This document shows positions 1 through 6,435 of a stretch of 46,212 nt of DNA, one piece after another. The stretch spans positions 1-46,212 of the forward strand of contig USHT01000001.1 in assembly GCA_900554455.1 (NCBI GenBank), read 5' to 3'. This stretch comes from an uncultured Collinsella sp. (lineage in GTDB: Bacteria; Actinomycetota; Coriobacteriia; Coriobacteriales; Coriobacteriaceae). The notes beneath the pieces were generated by a model that did no database searches, was not told the origin of the DNA, and was given only the letters and a program-made list of their open reading frames with translations. The position numbers and the translations under genes were made by a program. Every line of letters starts with the position of its first letter. The first letter of the stretch is position 1.

Positions 1-853
1 GCTGGCCACCCGGTGCCCCTGTCGCCTGCTGCATTGCTGCTGTATCCTGATCCGCCAGCGACATGGCCTCTGGCATGCTTGGCGGCATCGACATCGATGC
101 CGCTTGGGGTTCTTGTGTAGGAGGCATTCCGGGCTGCTGCATCTGTCCCACGGGGGGCTGCATCTGCTGCGTTGCCATGGGCTGCTGCGCAAAAGCTCCC
201 GGCAGGGGATATGTGGGCTGCTCCGTCTCGGGCCGCACGGCAGCGCCGCGTCCGTCGGCACGCTCGATTTCCTGCACGCGTTTAGGGTTCAGGCTTACCG
301 TAACCACGGTGCCTTTGCCCATGTTGTCCTCGATGGATACGGCACCGCCGGCGTTTTCCAAATACTCCTGCACCATGGGAAACCCTGCTCCGGTTCCACG
401 GATATAGCGCTTCATCTTGCTGTTTGCGCTGGTAACGCCAAAGTCGAAAGCACGTTCCTTGTCGTCGATGCCGGGTCCTTGGTCAGCAAAGCGGATGGTG
501 TCTCCGCCGTCCAGAATCGAGATGATGGGCTCGGCAAAGTGCGCGTGGATAAAGTTTTCGACAATCTCGCGGATGACCATGAGCGAGATGTGGCCACCCT
601 GTTCCTTCATGCATTGGTAGACGGTGTTGGTCGTCTCTTCCAGATACGTGCGGACGTCTTGCGGCTCGATGACAATCACGCGCGGGGTCGATAGCATGTC
701 GTCGTATACCGCTATGCGCGCCGCATACATCGCTGCAGGCGCTTTTACTGCGGTCTGTTCGTCCTCGTCGCGCTCTTCGCGTACGCCGGTGATGTGCTCG
801 TTGTCGGGTGCCGGATCTCCGGAGTCGACCATGGTGTAAAAGTCGTCAGACAT
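1..853 (-). CDS. GHKL-family ATP-binding protein (3' end beyond window)
   Basis: Incomplete protein of at least 284 residues; its C-terminus lies left of base 1. Residues about 85-190 form a GHKL (histidine kinase/anti-sigma type) ATPase fold. There is an N-box around VIREIVEN (Asn100), a G1 motif DQGPGID near 124-130, a G2 stretch GTGAGFPMVQEYL near 153-165 and GKGT near 179-182. No phosphoacceptor histidine domain or membrane segment is visible, so a stand-alone anti-sigma or SpoIIAB-like ATPase is more likely than a sensor kinase. After residue 205 the chain becomes a low-complexity tail rich in Gln, Pro and Met. The start is the ATG at 851-853; its Shine-Dalgarno sequence is weak. It is transcribed away from rpmH across the putative origin region. 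Its substrate cannot be told from sequence. Confidence 0.85.
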   Translation of the reverse strand, partial: MSDDFYTMVDSGDPAPDNEHITGVREERDEDEQTAVKAPAAMYAARIAVYDDMLSTPRVIVIEPQDVRTYLEETTNTVYQCMKEQGGHISLMVIREIVENFIHAHFAEPIISILDGGDTIRFADQGPGIDDKERAFDFGVTSANSKMKRYIRGTGAGFPMVQEYLENAGGAVSIEDNMGKGTVVTVSLNPKRVQEIERADGRGAAVRPETEQPTYPLPGAFAQQPMATQQMQPPVGQMQQPGMPPTQEPQAASMSMPPSMPEAMSLADQDTAAMQQATGAPGGQ

Positions 854-1096
854 GCCGCTCGCAATCTTTCAAAAGGTTTCGAACAGATAGTAGCTCACCG
901 TGCAATGTTTCTCATCTTTCGACAACTTTTCAAAACCTGTTGAAAACTTTGGAAATCGGACGAAAAGTTCTCAACATTGCCAACATGACCTGTTGAAAAC
1001 TCGATGAAATATCGTGAAAGGTTGCCATGAGGCGCAAATTTCGGTTGTGCTTATGGGGGAACCGTGTGAACTGCGCAACCTTTTACCTTTGATTTC
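854..1096. other. candidate replication origin region (DnaA-box-like repeats)
   Basis: Gene-free stretch between the divergent ATPase gene and rpmH. It is AT-richer than its surroundings. CCTGTTGAAAACT occurs twice in the same orientation (936-948 and 989-1001, offset 53 bp, about five helical turns). A related inverted site, AGTTCTCAACA, lies at 966-976, and weaker TTTCGACAAC and TTTCAAAAG variants lie at 864-926. TTTTCAACA differs by one base from the DnaA-box variant TTTTCCACA. The position next to rpmH and 3 kb from parS and parAB fits an oriC, but dnaA and dnaN are not in the window. The sites could instead belong to another regulator. Confidence 0.4.
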
Positions 1097-1126
1097 TTGA
1101 CATTTGAACATTGATTTCCCTACAAT
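1097..1126 (+). promoter_or_regulatory. rpmH promoter
   Basis: TTGACA at 1097-1102 and TACAAT at 1121-1126 with an 18-bp spacer form a near-consensus housekeeping promoter. It lies about 70 bp upstream of the rpmH start and probably drives rpmH-rnpA-yidD-yidC. Confidence 0.75.
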
Positions 1127-1198
1127 CTTCAAGCTCACGTGTCTATATCTGCGTCCGCGTCCCCGCGGACACTCGAAATGCAGCAGGAGGAACTTAAG

Positions 1199-1333
1199 AT
1201 GAAGCGTACGTATCAGCCTAATAAGCGTAAGCGTGCCAAGACCCATGGCTTCCGTGCCCGTATGGCCACTAAGGGTGGTCGTGCCGTGCTCGCCCGTCGT
1301 CGCGCCAAGGGCCGCAAGCGTCTCACTGTCTAG
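1199..1333 (+). CDS. rpmH: 50S ribosomal protein L34
   Basis: A 44-residue, extremely basic protein with the diagnostic L34 pattern: [19 protein letters not shown], then a [17 protein letters not shown] ending. L34 is a late-assembling small protein of the large ribosomal subunit. An in-frame upstream start at 1139 exists, but the ATG at 1199 follows a clear AGGAGG (1185-1190) and gives exactly the family length. It is the first gene of the rpmH-rnpA-yidD-yidC group and is preceded by a strong promoter. Confidence 0.98.
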   Translation: MKRTYQPNKRKRAKTHGFRARMATKGGRAVLARRRAKGRKRLTV

Positions 1334-1353
1334 CAGCGATACACACATCTCGC

Positions 1354-1692
1354 ATGAAGACTATTAAGTCTCGGCAAGATTTCGAGCATGTGTTCAGTCA
1401 GGGGCGTCGTTTCAATCATCCTCTGATTCGAATGACCATATGTGAATCGGTTGGCGAAGGCGACTCCGGAAGGGTCGCCTTCGTTGGTGCTAAACGGCTC
1501 GGTTGTGCGGTCGTGCGCAACCGTTCTAAGCGTGTGATGCGCGAGGCCGCCCGCAGCTGCGGATTTCCCGTTGCGGGTTATGACATCATCTTGTTTGCAA
1601 CTCCCAAGACGAGGGTTTCCTCGCCGCAGGAGATGGACAAGGCGTTGCGTTCGCTTATGAAGCGCGCCGGCGTTGCCGGGGAGGAGCGATGA
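1354..1692 (+). CDS. rnpA: ribonuclease P protein component
   Basis: A 112-residue basic protein that assists RNase P RNA in removing 5' leaders from pre-tRNAs. The family features are visible: the N-terminal [15 protein letters not shown] segment, the [22 protein letters not shown] signature (RNR motif, residues about 45-65) and a C-terminal [10 protein letters not shown] strand. Length is normal for the family. It lies 20 bp after rpmH, as in most bacteria, and its TGA overlaps the yidD start by 4 bp, which suggests translational coupling. No strong Shine-Dalgarno precedes the ATG. Confidence 0.97.
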   Translation: MKTIKSRQDFEHVFSQGRRFNHPLIRMTICESVGEGDSGRVAFVGAKRLGCAVVRNRSKRVMREAARSCGFPVAGYDIILFATPKTRVSSPQEMDKALRSLMKRAGVAGEER

Positions 1693-1913
1693 GCAATCAC
1701 GTTTTGCGACGTGTTGCCATCGCTCCTATTCGCATATATCAACAGGTTATTTCGCCCTTATTGCCTGACGCCTGCATTTATTACCCAACGTGCTCGCAAT
1801 ACGCCATCCAGGCGATTGAGAAGCACGGTGTTTTGAGAGGCTGCTGGCTTGCCGTGAGGCGCATCGCTCGTTGCAATCCCCTGCACGTCGGCGGTTATGA
1901 CCCTGTGCCCTAG
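1689..1913 (+). CDS. yidD: membrane protein insertion efficiency factor YidD
   Basis: A 74-residue protein of the YidD (DUF37) family, a small membrane-associated factor linked to YidC-dependent insertion. The signature is clear: [34 protein letters not shown], with three conserved cysteines in the haemolysin-like region, then a [13 protein letters not shown] ending. The start overlaps the rnpA stop by 4 bp. It lies between rnpA and yidC, the conserved place for this gene. Confidence 0.96.
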   Translation: MSNHVLRRVAIAPIRIYQQVISPLLPDACIYYPTCSQYAIQAIEKHGVLRGCWLAVRRIARCNPLHVGGYDPVP

Positions 1914-1942
1914 CGGGCACTCGCTATCGGAGGAAAACTTAC

Positions 1943-2713
1943 ATGTGGGATTGGATCGTTAACATCCTTTTCGAGCTGCTCAAGCTCATCCAGACCTTTG
2001 CGGTCGACTGGGGCCTGTCCATCATCATCCTGGTGGTCATCATCCGTCTGCTGCTGACGCCGCTCATGCTCAAGTCGACCAAGTCGACGGCCCGCATGCA
2101 GGTGCTGCAGCCCAAGATGCTCGAGATCCAGGAGCGCTATGCAGACGATCCCCAGCGTCAGGCCGAGGAGATGCAGAAGTTCTACAGCGAGAACAAGTTC
2201 AACCCCATGGCTGGCTGTCTGCCGCTGCTGATTCAGATGCCTATCCTGTTCGCCCTGTTTACATTGCTGCGCAACCTGCCGCAGTACTTTAACGACGGCA
2301 CGTTCTCGTTCTTCAACATCCTGCCCGACCTGACCACCACGCCGAGCGCTTCCTTTGCCGATGGCTTTATGGTTGCACTGCCTGCGCTGGTCTGCCTGAT
2401 CCTGTTTGCCGTCCTGACCCTGATTCCGCAGCTGTACATGTCGCGTAACCAGACCGGTCAGCAGGCCCAGAGCATGCGCATGATGGCCGTCGTCATGACC
2501 GTCATGATGCTTTGGATGGGTTGGAGCCTTCCCGTCGGCGTTTTGCTGTACTACGACGTGTCCTCTGCTTGGCAGGTCATCCAGCAGATCTTTGTGACGC
2601 AGAAGGTCATCGACAAGGCTAAGGCCGATGAGGAGGAGCGTCTTAAGAACGCTCCGCTGCAGGTTGAGGTCACTCGTCGCGAGAAGAAGCCGCGCCCGCA
2701 CAAGAAGAAGTAG
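1943..2713 (+). CDS. yidC: membrane protein insertase YidC/Oxa1
   Basis: A 256-residue integral membrane protein that inserts and folds membrane proteins, alone or with Sec. About five hydrophobic segments are visible. The first follows MWDWIVNILFELLKL, and LSIIILVVIIRLLLTPLMLKSTKST contains the conserved arginine of the hydrophilic groove. The C-terminal tail is lysine-rich (KKPRPHKKK), as expected for ribosome contact. It lacks the large periplasmic domain of proteobacterial YidC, which is normal for Gram-positive forms, and shows no lipoprotein signal. GGAGG lies just upstream of the ATG. Confidence 0.96.
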   Translation: MWDWIVNILFELLKLIQTFAVDWGLSIIILVVIIRLLLTPLMLKSTKSTARMQVLQPKMLEIQERYADDPQRQAEEMQKFYSENKFNPMAGCLPLLIQMPILFALFTLLRNLPQYFNDGTFSFFNILPDLTTTPSASFADGFMVALPALVCLILFAVLTLIPQLYMSRNQTGQQAQSMRMMAVVMTVMMLWMGWSLPVGVLLYYDVSSAWQVIQQIFVTQKVIDKAKADEEERLKNAPLQVEVTRREKKPRPHKKK

Positions 2714-2730
2714 TGGGATATCAATCTTAT

Positions 2731-2743
2731 TTAGGTACCTAAC
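2731..2743. repeat. 13-bp palindromic repeat, copy 1
   Basis: TTAGGTACCTAAC, whose first 12 bases are a perfect palindrome, lies between yidC and khpB. An identical copy lies at 6235-6247, right after the parB operon. The two copies bracket khpB, rsmG, parS, parA, parB and the YtxH-like gene. Its function is unknown. Confidence 0.6.
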
Positions 2744-2757
2744 TTTTGGAGTACGTT

Positions 2758-3327
2758 ATGTCTGAAGAGATCATCGAGGATATGCTTGAGGAGGTTGCCC
2801 CGCAGGTCGCGGGCGATTATCCCGAGATTGCACAGCGCTACAAGGCTGGTGAAGAGCTGACTGATGAGGAGCTTGACACCATTGCCGATGTTGCGATTTC
2901 TATACTGCGTTCCATCCTTTCGCACTTCGATGCCGCCAACTCTCCTATCGATGAGTATGAGGGCGACGAAGGTGAGCTGATTTTGGATGTAACGGCTCCC
3001 GACCTTGCTGTTCTCATTGGCCGTCATGGTCGCACCCTTGATGCCCTTCAGGTTATGTTCTCTTTGCTGGTGAGCCGCAAACTTGGCTTTAGGTATCCGG
3101 TTGTAGTGGACGTCGAGGGATACAAGAGCCGCCGTCAGGACAAGGTTGCCTCCATGGCTCAGTCTGCTGCCGAGCGTGCTATTCGCACTCATAAGAGTGT
3201 TTCGCTTCCGCCCATGAATGCCTATGAGCGTCGACTGGTTCATATTGCACTTCGTGGCAACGATGCGGTCGATACCCATTCTGAGGGCTCTGACCCCGAT
3301 CGTCACGTAGTGATTGTTGCTCGATAA
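2758..3327 (+). CDS. khpB: KH/R3H-domain RNA-binding protein KhpB (Jag)
   Basis: A 189-residue RNA-binding protein of the Jag/KhpB family, which in Gram-positive bacteria affects cell elongation and division through RNA binding. An acidic N-terminal region is followed by a KH domain (APDLAVLIGRHGRTLDALQVM, with the GRHG loop). A C-terminal R3H-type segment (LPPMNAYERRLVHIAL) completes it. The ATG at 2758 has GGAG at 2748-2751; an in-frame TTG at 2746 overlaps that Shine-Dalgarno and is unlikely. It follows yidC, the usual neighbour, and ends at a strong terminator. Confidence 0.93.
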   Translation: MSEEIIEDMLEEVAPQVAGDYPEIAQRYKAGEELTDEELDTIADVAISILRSILSHFDAANSPIDEYEGDEGELILDVTAPDLAVLIGRHGRTLDALQVMFSLLVSRKLGFRYPVVVDVEGYKSRRQDKVASMAQSAAERAIRTHKSVSLPPMNAYERRLVHIALRGNDAVDTHSEGSDPDRHVVIVAR

Positions 3328-3345
3328 TCTGCTTGAGCTTATGCT

Positions 3346-3377
3346 AAGGGGACGTGGTTTCCACGTCCCCTTTTTTT
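3346..3377 (+). terminator. rho-independent terminator after khpB
   Basis: A 12-bp perfect stem (AAGGGGACGTGG with CCACGTCCCCTT) around a TTT loop, followed by a T run, lies 18 bp after the khpB stop. It separates khpB from rsmG. Confidence 0.9.
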
Positions 3378-3423
3378 GTCAAAAGTTCTCGATACGCTGA
3401 TTTTTGTCAGAAAGGAGCTTTCG

Positions 3424-4161
3424 TTGTTAGTACTTACTGATCAGCAGGCTGACGAGATGTTGAGTCGTCTAACTTCCTATTGCAAAGAGTATTCCTTGAG
3501 CGCAACTGATGTTGAGCTGAGGAAATGTATTCAGCATTTGGATTTGGTTCTAGAAACAAATAAGACAACCAATCTCACCCGTATTCTTAATGTAGAAGAT
3601 GCTGCAGTACTTCATATCCTCGACTCACTTGTTTTGCTCCCCTATATCAACAAGGCTCCTGAGGGAGCTTTGCTTGATATGGGGACAGGTGCGGGCTTCC
3701 CTGGTATTCCGTTAACCATAGCCACGCATCGTAAAGCTACTTATATTGACTCTGTTGGCAAGAAGGTTGATGCTGTCAATTCTTTTGTCCATGTTCTTGG
3801 ATTGAAACATGCTCATGCGGTTCATGATCGTCTTGAAGAATTTGCTCGAAGCCATAAGAAGCAGTTTTCTGTCGTAACCGCCCGTGCACTGGCCCCTCTA
3901 CCGATTCTTGTTGAGTATGCGGCACCGTACCTGAAGGATGGAGGGCTATTTGTTATCACCAAGGGCAATCCTTCGGATGAGGAGCTTGCTTCCGGTATGT
4001 CAGCAGCTAAGATTTGCGGCTTCACTTTGCTTCTGAATAACGCAATTGATTTGCCTGAAGGCTTGGGTCACAGGGAGTTCATTGTTCTTAAGAAGAGTCA
4101 TCCAGCATCTGTTTCACTGCCTCGTGCAAATGGCATGGCAAAGAAGAATCCGCTTGCTTAG
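3424..4161 (+). CDS. rsmG: 16S rRNA (guanine527-N7)-methyltransferase RsmG
   Basis: A 245-residue SAM-dependent methyltransferase of the RsmG (GidB) family that makes m7G527 in 16S rRNA. The SAM-binding motif LLDMGTGAGFPGIPL is seen near residues 82-96. It is followed by YIDSVGKKVDAVNSF (motif II) and the VTARALAPLP segment typical of the family. An upstream TTG at 3376 lies inside the terminator T-run of khpB, so the TTG at 3424, six bases after AAAGGAG, is preferred. The gene is visibly AT-richer than yidC or rlmN. It lies just before the parS array and parA, a common arrangement near origins. Confidence 0.92.
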   Translation: MLVLTDQQADEMLSRLTSYCKEYSLSATDVELRKCIQHLDLVLETNKTTNLTRILNVEDAAVLHILDSLVLLPYINKAPEGALLDMGTGAGFPGIPLTIATHRKATYIDSVGKKVDAVNSFVHVLGLKHAHAVHDRLEEFARSHKKQFSVVTARALAPLPILVEYAAPYLKDGGLFVITKGNPSDEELASGMSAAKICGFTLLLNNAIDLPEGLGHREFIVLKKSHPASVSLPRANGMAKKNPLA

Positions 4162-4162
4162 A

Positions 4163-4178
4163 TGTTTCACGTGAAACA
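4163..4178. promoter_or_regulatory. parS centromere site 1
   Basis: TGTTTCACGTGAAACA, a perfect 16-bp palindrome identical to the canonical bacterial parS, starts 2 bp after the rsmG stop. ParB (encoded downstream) nucleates here and spreads for origin segregation. Confidence 0.95.
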
Positions 4179-4201
4179 TAATGGATACTAACAACTTGCA
4201 G

Positions 4202-4217
4202 TGTTTCACGTGAAACA
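4202..4217. promoter_or_regulatory. parS centromere site 2
   Basis: Second perfect TGTTTCACGTGAAACA, 39 bp from the first (start to start) in the rsmG-parA gap. Confidence 0.95.
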
Positions 4218-4240
4218 TGGCGGTTGATATCGATTCGGAA

Positions 4241-4256
4241 TGTTTCACGTGAAACA
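4241..4256. promoter_or_regulatory. parS centromere site 3
   Basis: Third perfect TGTTTCACGTGAAACA, 39 bp from the second, directly upstream of parA. The regular 39-bp spacing is notable. ParB binding here may also feed back on parAB transcription; that is inference. Confidence 0.95.
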
Positions 4257-4295
4257 TCCTCCGTTTGACAGCTTTAATACACACCAGGAGGGACC

Positions 4296-5096
4296 GTGGG
4301 ATTTCGCGACGTTAAGCGTTCTAAGAGCGCAAAAGACACGCGTATCATTGCAATCATCAATCAAAAAGGCGGCGTCGGTAAGTCAACGACGGCTGTAAAC
4401 CTTGCAGCAGCACTGGGTGAGCAGGGTCGTAAGACACTGATTGTCGATTTTGATCCGCAGGGAAACAGCACTAGTGGATTCGGAATTGAAAAAGAAGACC
4501 TTGATCACTGCATCTATGATGCATTGTTGAATGATGTGCCGGCAGAATCGCTTGTTCTTGATACAAATTGTAAAAAGGTATTCGTAATTCCGGCTACAAT
4601 TCAGCTTGCAGGCGCGGAAATTGAGCTCGTAAGCGCAATCGCTCGTGAAACCCGCCTCAAAGATTTGCTTGAGCCGATTCAGGACGAGTTCGATTTTATT
4701 TTCATTGACTGTCCCCCTTCGCTCGGCCTGCTTACTATCAACGCCTTGACCGCAGCAGACAGCGTTTTGATTCCTATCCAGTGCGAGTATTACGCACTCG
4801 AGGGCGTTACGAAGTTGCTTGAGTCAATGAAGATGGTCAAATCAAGGCTGAACAAGGGCTTAGACACCTATGGTGTGCTTATGACCATGTATGACTCGCG
4901 TACTTCACTATCGAATCAGGTTGTTGAGGAGGTTCAATCGTACTTTGGTGATAAGGCGTTTAAGACGCTAATCCCACGTACGGTTAAAATCTCCGAAGCT
5001 CCGTCTTTTGGGGAACCGGTAATTACCTATGCACCTCAGAATAAGGGTGCAAAAGCATATATGAACCTTGCAAAAGAGGTGATCAAGCGTGCCTAG
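4296..5096 (+). CDS. parA: chromosome partitioning ATPase ParA (Soj)
   Basis: A 266-residue deviant Walker ATPase that drives or regulates origin segregation with ParB and parS. INQKGGVGKSTTAVNLA (signature lysine 24 and P-loop lysine 29) is followed by IVDFDPQGNSTSGFG (Walker A') and FDFIFIDCPPSLGLLT (Walker B). The C-terminus has the TLIPRTVKISEAPSFG motif of chromosomal Soj proteins. The GTG start follows AGGAGGG. The last 8 bp overlap parB. Like rsmG and parB, it is visibly AT-richer than the flanking genes. Confidence 0.96.
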   Translation: MGFRDVKRSKSAKDTRIIAIINQKGGVGKSTTAVNLAAALGEQGRKTLIVDFDPQGNSTSGFGIEKEDLDHCIYDALLNDVPAESLVLDTNCKKVFVIPATIQLAGAEIELVSAIARETRLKDLLEPIQDEFDFIFIDCPPSLGLLTINALTAADSVLIPIQCEYYALEGVTKLLESMKMVKSRLNKGLDTYGVLMTMYDSRTSLSNQVVEEVQSYFGDKAFKTLIPRTVKISEAPSFGEPVITYAPQNKGAKAYMNLAKEVIKRA

Positions 5097-5994
5097 TGTA
5101 AAGAAACGTGGCGGGTTGGGACGTGGACTCAATGCTTTGGTCTCAGAGGCCGAGTATGAGACCGGTGGTTCGGCTGTGTCGGCTTCAAATGCCGCATCTG
5201 AAACAAAGCTACCTATTGAGGATATTGTTCCCAACCCTAATCAGCCGCGAATTCACTTTAACGAAACTGAACTTCGCGAGTTGAGCGAGTCAATCCAAGA
5301 ACATGGCGTTTTGCAGCCGCTTTTAGTTCGCAAGCATGGAAACGGCTATGAGATCATCGCTGGTGAGCGTCGTTACCAGGCGTCAAAGCTTGCTGGCCTT
5401 GAAGAATTGCCAGTCATCATTAAAGAGGTAAATGATGAAGAGATGCTGGCTCTTGCTCTTATCGAAAACCTTCAACGTTCAGATCTGAATCCCGTCGAAG
5501 AGGCTAAGGGCTATCGACAGCTCATCGATGCTAGCGGTATGACCCAGGAGGCATTGTCGAAGGCAGTAAGCAAGTCACGCTCTGCAATTACAAACTCGCT
5601 GCGTCTTCTCGATCTCCCCGAAATAGTTCAGCAGATGATTTTTGAGGGCAAACTTACTGCTGGTCATGCACGTGCGATTCTTGCAGTTCCCTATGAGGAC
5701 GCGCGTATTCGACTTGCAGAGAAAGTTGTTGCGGAGGGCCTTTCCGTAAGAGCGACAGAAAATCTTGCTCCGTTGTTTTCTGCCGGAGAGACACCTAAGA
5801 CGTCTAGGCCTGCAACGCCTCAGTCTTTTAAAAAGGCTGCCCGTGTGCTTCGTCAGGTATTTAATACCAACGTGCGTGTGAAGAGCTCGCGTGGAAAGAA
5901 TAAGATTGAGATTGAGTTTAAAGACGAGGAAGAGCTCTCTCGTATTCTTGGCGAAATGATTCAGTTCGATCAAGGAGGCCAAGATGAGGAATAA
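5089..5994 (+). CDS. parB: chromosome partitioning protein ParB (Spo0J)
   Basis: A 301-residue parS-binding CTPase clamp. An N-terminal VKKRGGLGRGLNALV ParA-interaction motif is followed by the ParB/Srx domain with PNPNQPR, LQPLLVRK and the CTP-binding box GERRYQASKLAG (GERRYRA in most homologues). ALALIENLQRSDLNPVEEA follows. A helix-turn-helix region (QEALSKAVSKSRSAITNSLRLLDLP) reads parS. The C-terminal dimerisation region is basic and then acidic. GTG start within the end of parA. Its 3' end contains the Shine-Dalgarno and start of the next small gene. Confidence 0.96.
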   Translation: MPSVKKRGGLGRGLNALVSEAEYETGGSAVSASNAASETKLPIEDIVPNPNQPRIHFNETELRELSESIQEHGVLQPLLVRKHGNGYEIIAGERRYQASKLAGLEELPVIIKEVNDEEMLALALIENLQRSDLNPVEEAKGYRQLIDASGMTQEALSKAVSKSRSAITNSLRLLDLPEIVQQMIFEGKLTAGHARAILAVPYEDARIRLAEKVVAEGLSVRATENLAPLFSAGETPKTSRPATPQSFKKAARVLRQVFNTNVRVKSSRGKNKIEIEFKDEEELSRILGEMIQFDQGGQDEE

Positions 5995-6238
5995 GATCTT
6001 AACTGCGATTGCATTGGCGACAACTGTCGCAGCTGGTGCCTTTGCTGGCTATAAGATCGCGACAGACGATGAACTTCGAGGTCGTTTGCTTCGTGGCGCG
6101 CAAGATATCGTCGATACTTCCAAAAAGAAAATGGATGTTATGACGGAAGATGTTGCGATGCGTACTGCTCAGGTAACGAAGAATCCCAAGATTACTCAAG
6201 GTTGGGTCAGCAACCAATGGGAAAATGTAGGCTATTAG
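5984..6238 (+). CDS. small YtxH-like membrane protein, translationally coupled to parB
   Basis: An 84-residue protein of unknown function. The N-terminus has a single hydrophobic segment (ILTAIALATTVAAGAFAGYKIA, residues about 5-26). A charged helical stretch with KKKMDVMTEDVAMRTAQVTKN and a short C-terminus ending GWVSNQWENVGY follow. This resembles the YtxH/gas-vesicle-like small protein class, but the match is by pattern only. The ATG overlaps the last 11 bp of parB and is preceded by AAGGAGG inside parB, so the two are very probably co-translated. Association with the segregation operon suggests a membrane-linked role, which is inference. Confidence 0.85.
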   Translation: MRNKILTAIALATTVAAGAFAGYKIATDDELRGRLLRGAQDIVDTSKKKMDVMTEDVAMRTAQVTKNPKITQGWVSNQWENVGY

Positions 6239-6247
6239 GTACCTAAC
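6235..6247. repeat. 13-bp palindromic repeat, copy 2
   Basis: TTAGGTACCTAAC, identical to 2731-2743. It overlaps the stop codon (6236-6238) of the YtxH-like gene. The pair delimits the AT-richer khpB-to-YtxH block. Confidence 0.6.
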
Positions 6248-6266
6248 AATTACTCAGCATATTTTG

Positions 6267-6308
6267 AAGGGTCCTTGTCTGATTCACGAGACAAGGACCC
6301 CTTATTTT
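6267..6308 (+). terminator. terminator of the parAB operon
   Basis: GGGTCCTTGTCT (6269-6280) pairs perfectly with AGACAAGGACCC (6289-6300) around an 8-nt loop, followed by CTTATTTT. It lies 31 bp after the YtxH-like gene. Confidence 0.88.
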
Positions 6309-6361
6309 GGCCGTAAAAATGGAACCAGTAGCAGCTGAGTAAAATTGAGGTCAATAAATGA

Positions 6362-6398
6362 AACAGCCCCGGTTGCATATCCTGCAACCGGGGCTGTT
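6362..6398 (-). terminator. terminator of rlmN (reverse strand)
   Basis: A perfect 16-bp stem (AACAGCCCCGGTTGCA at 6362-6377 with its complement at 6383-6398) around a 5-nt loop. On the reverse strand it is followed by a T-containing tail (TTCATTTATT). It ends the convergent rlmN transcript. Confidence 0.8.
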
Positions 6399-6401
6399 CA
6401 G

Positions 6402-6417
6402 TGTTTCACATGAAACG
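6402..6417. promoter_or_regulatory. degenerate parS-like site
   Basis: TGTTTCACATGAAACG matches parS at 14 of 16 positions (centre G to A, last A to G). It lies 2.1 kb from the perfect array, between the rlmN terminator and the rlmN stop codon. It may be a weak ParB site or a decayed parS. Confidence 0.45.
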
Positions 6418-6435
6418 TTTTGGGATGCGACTCCC

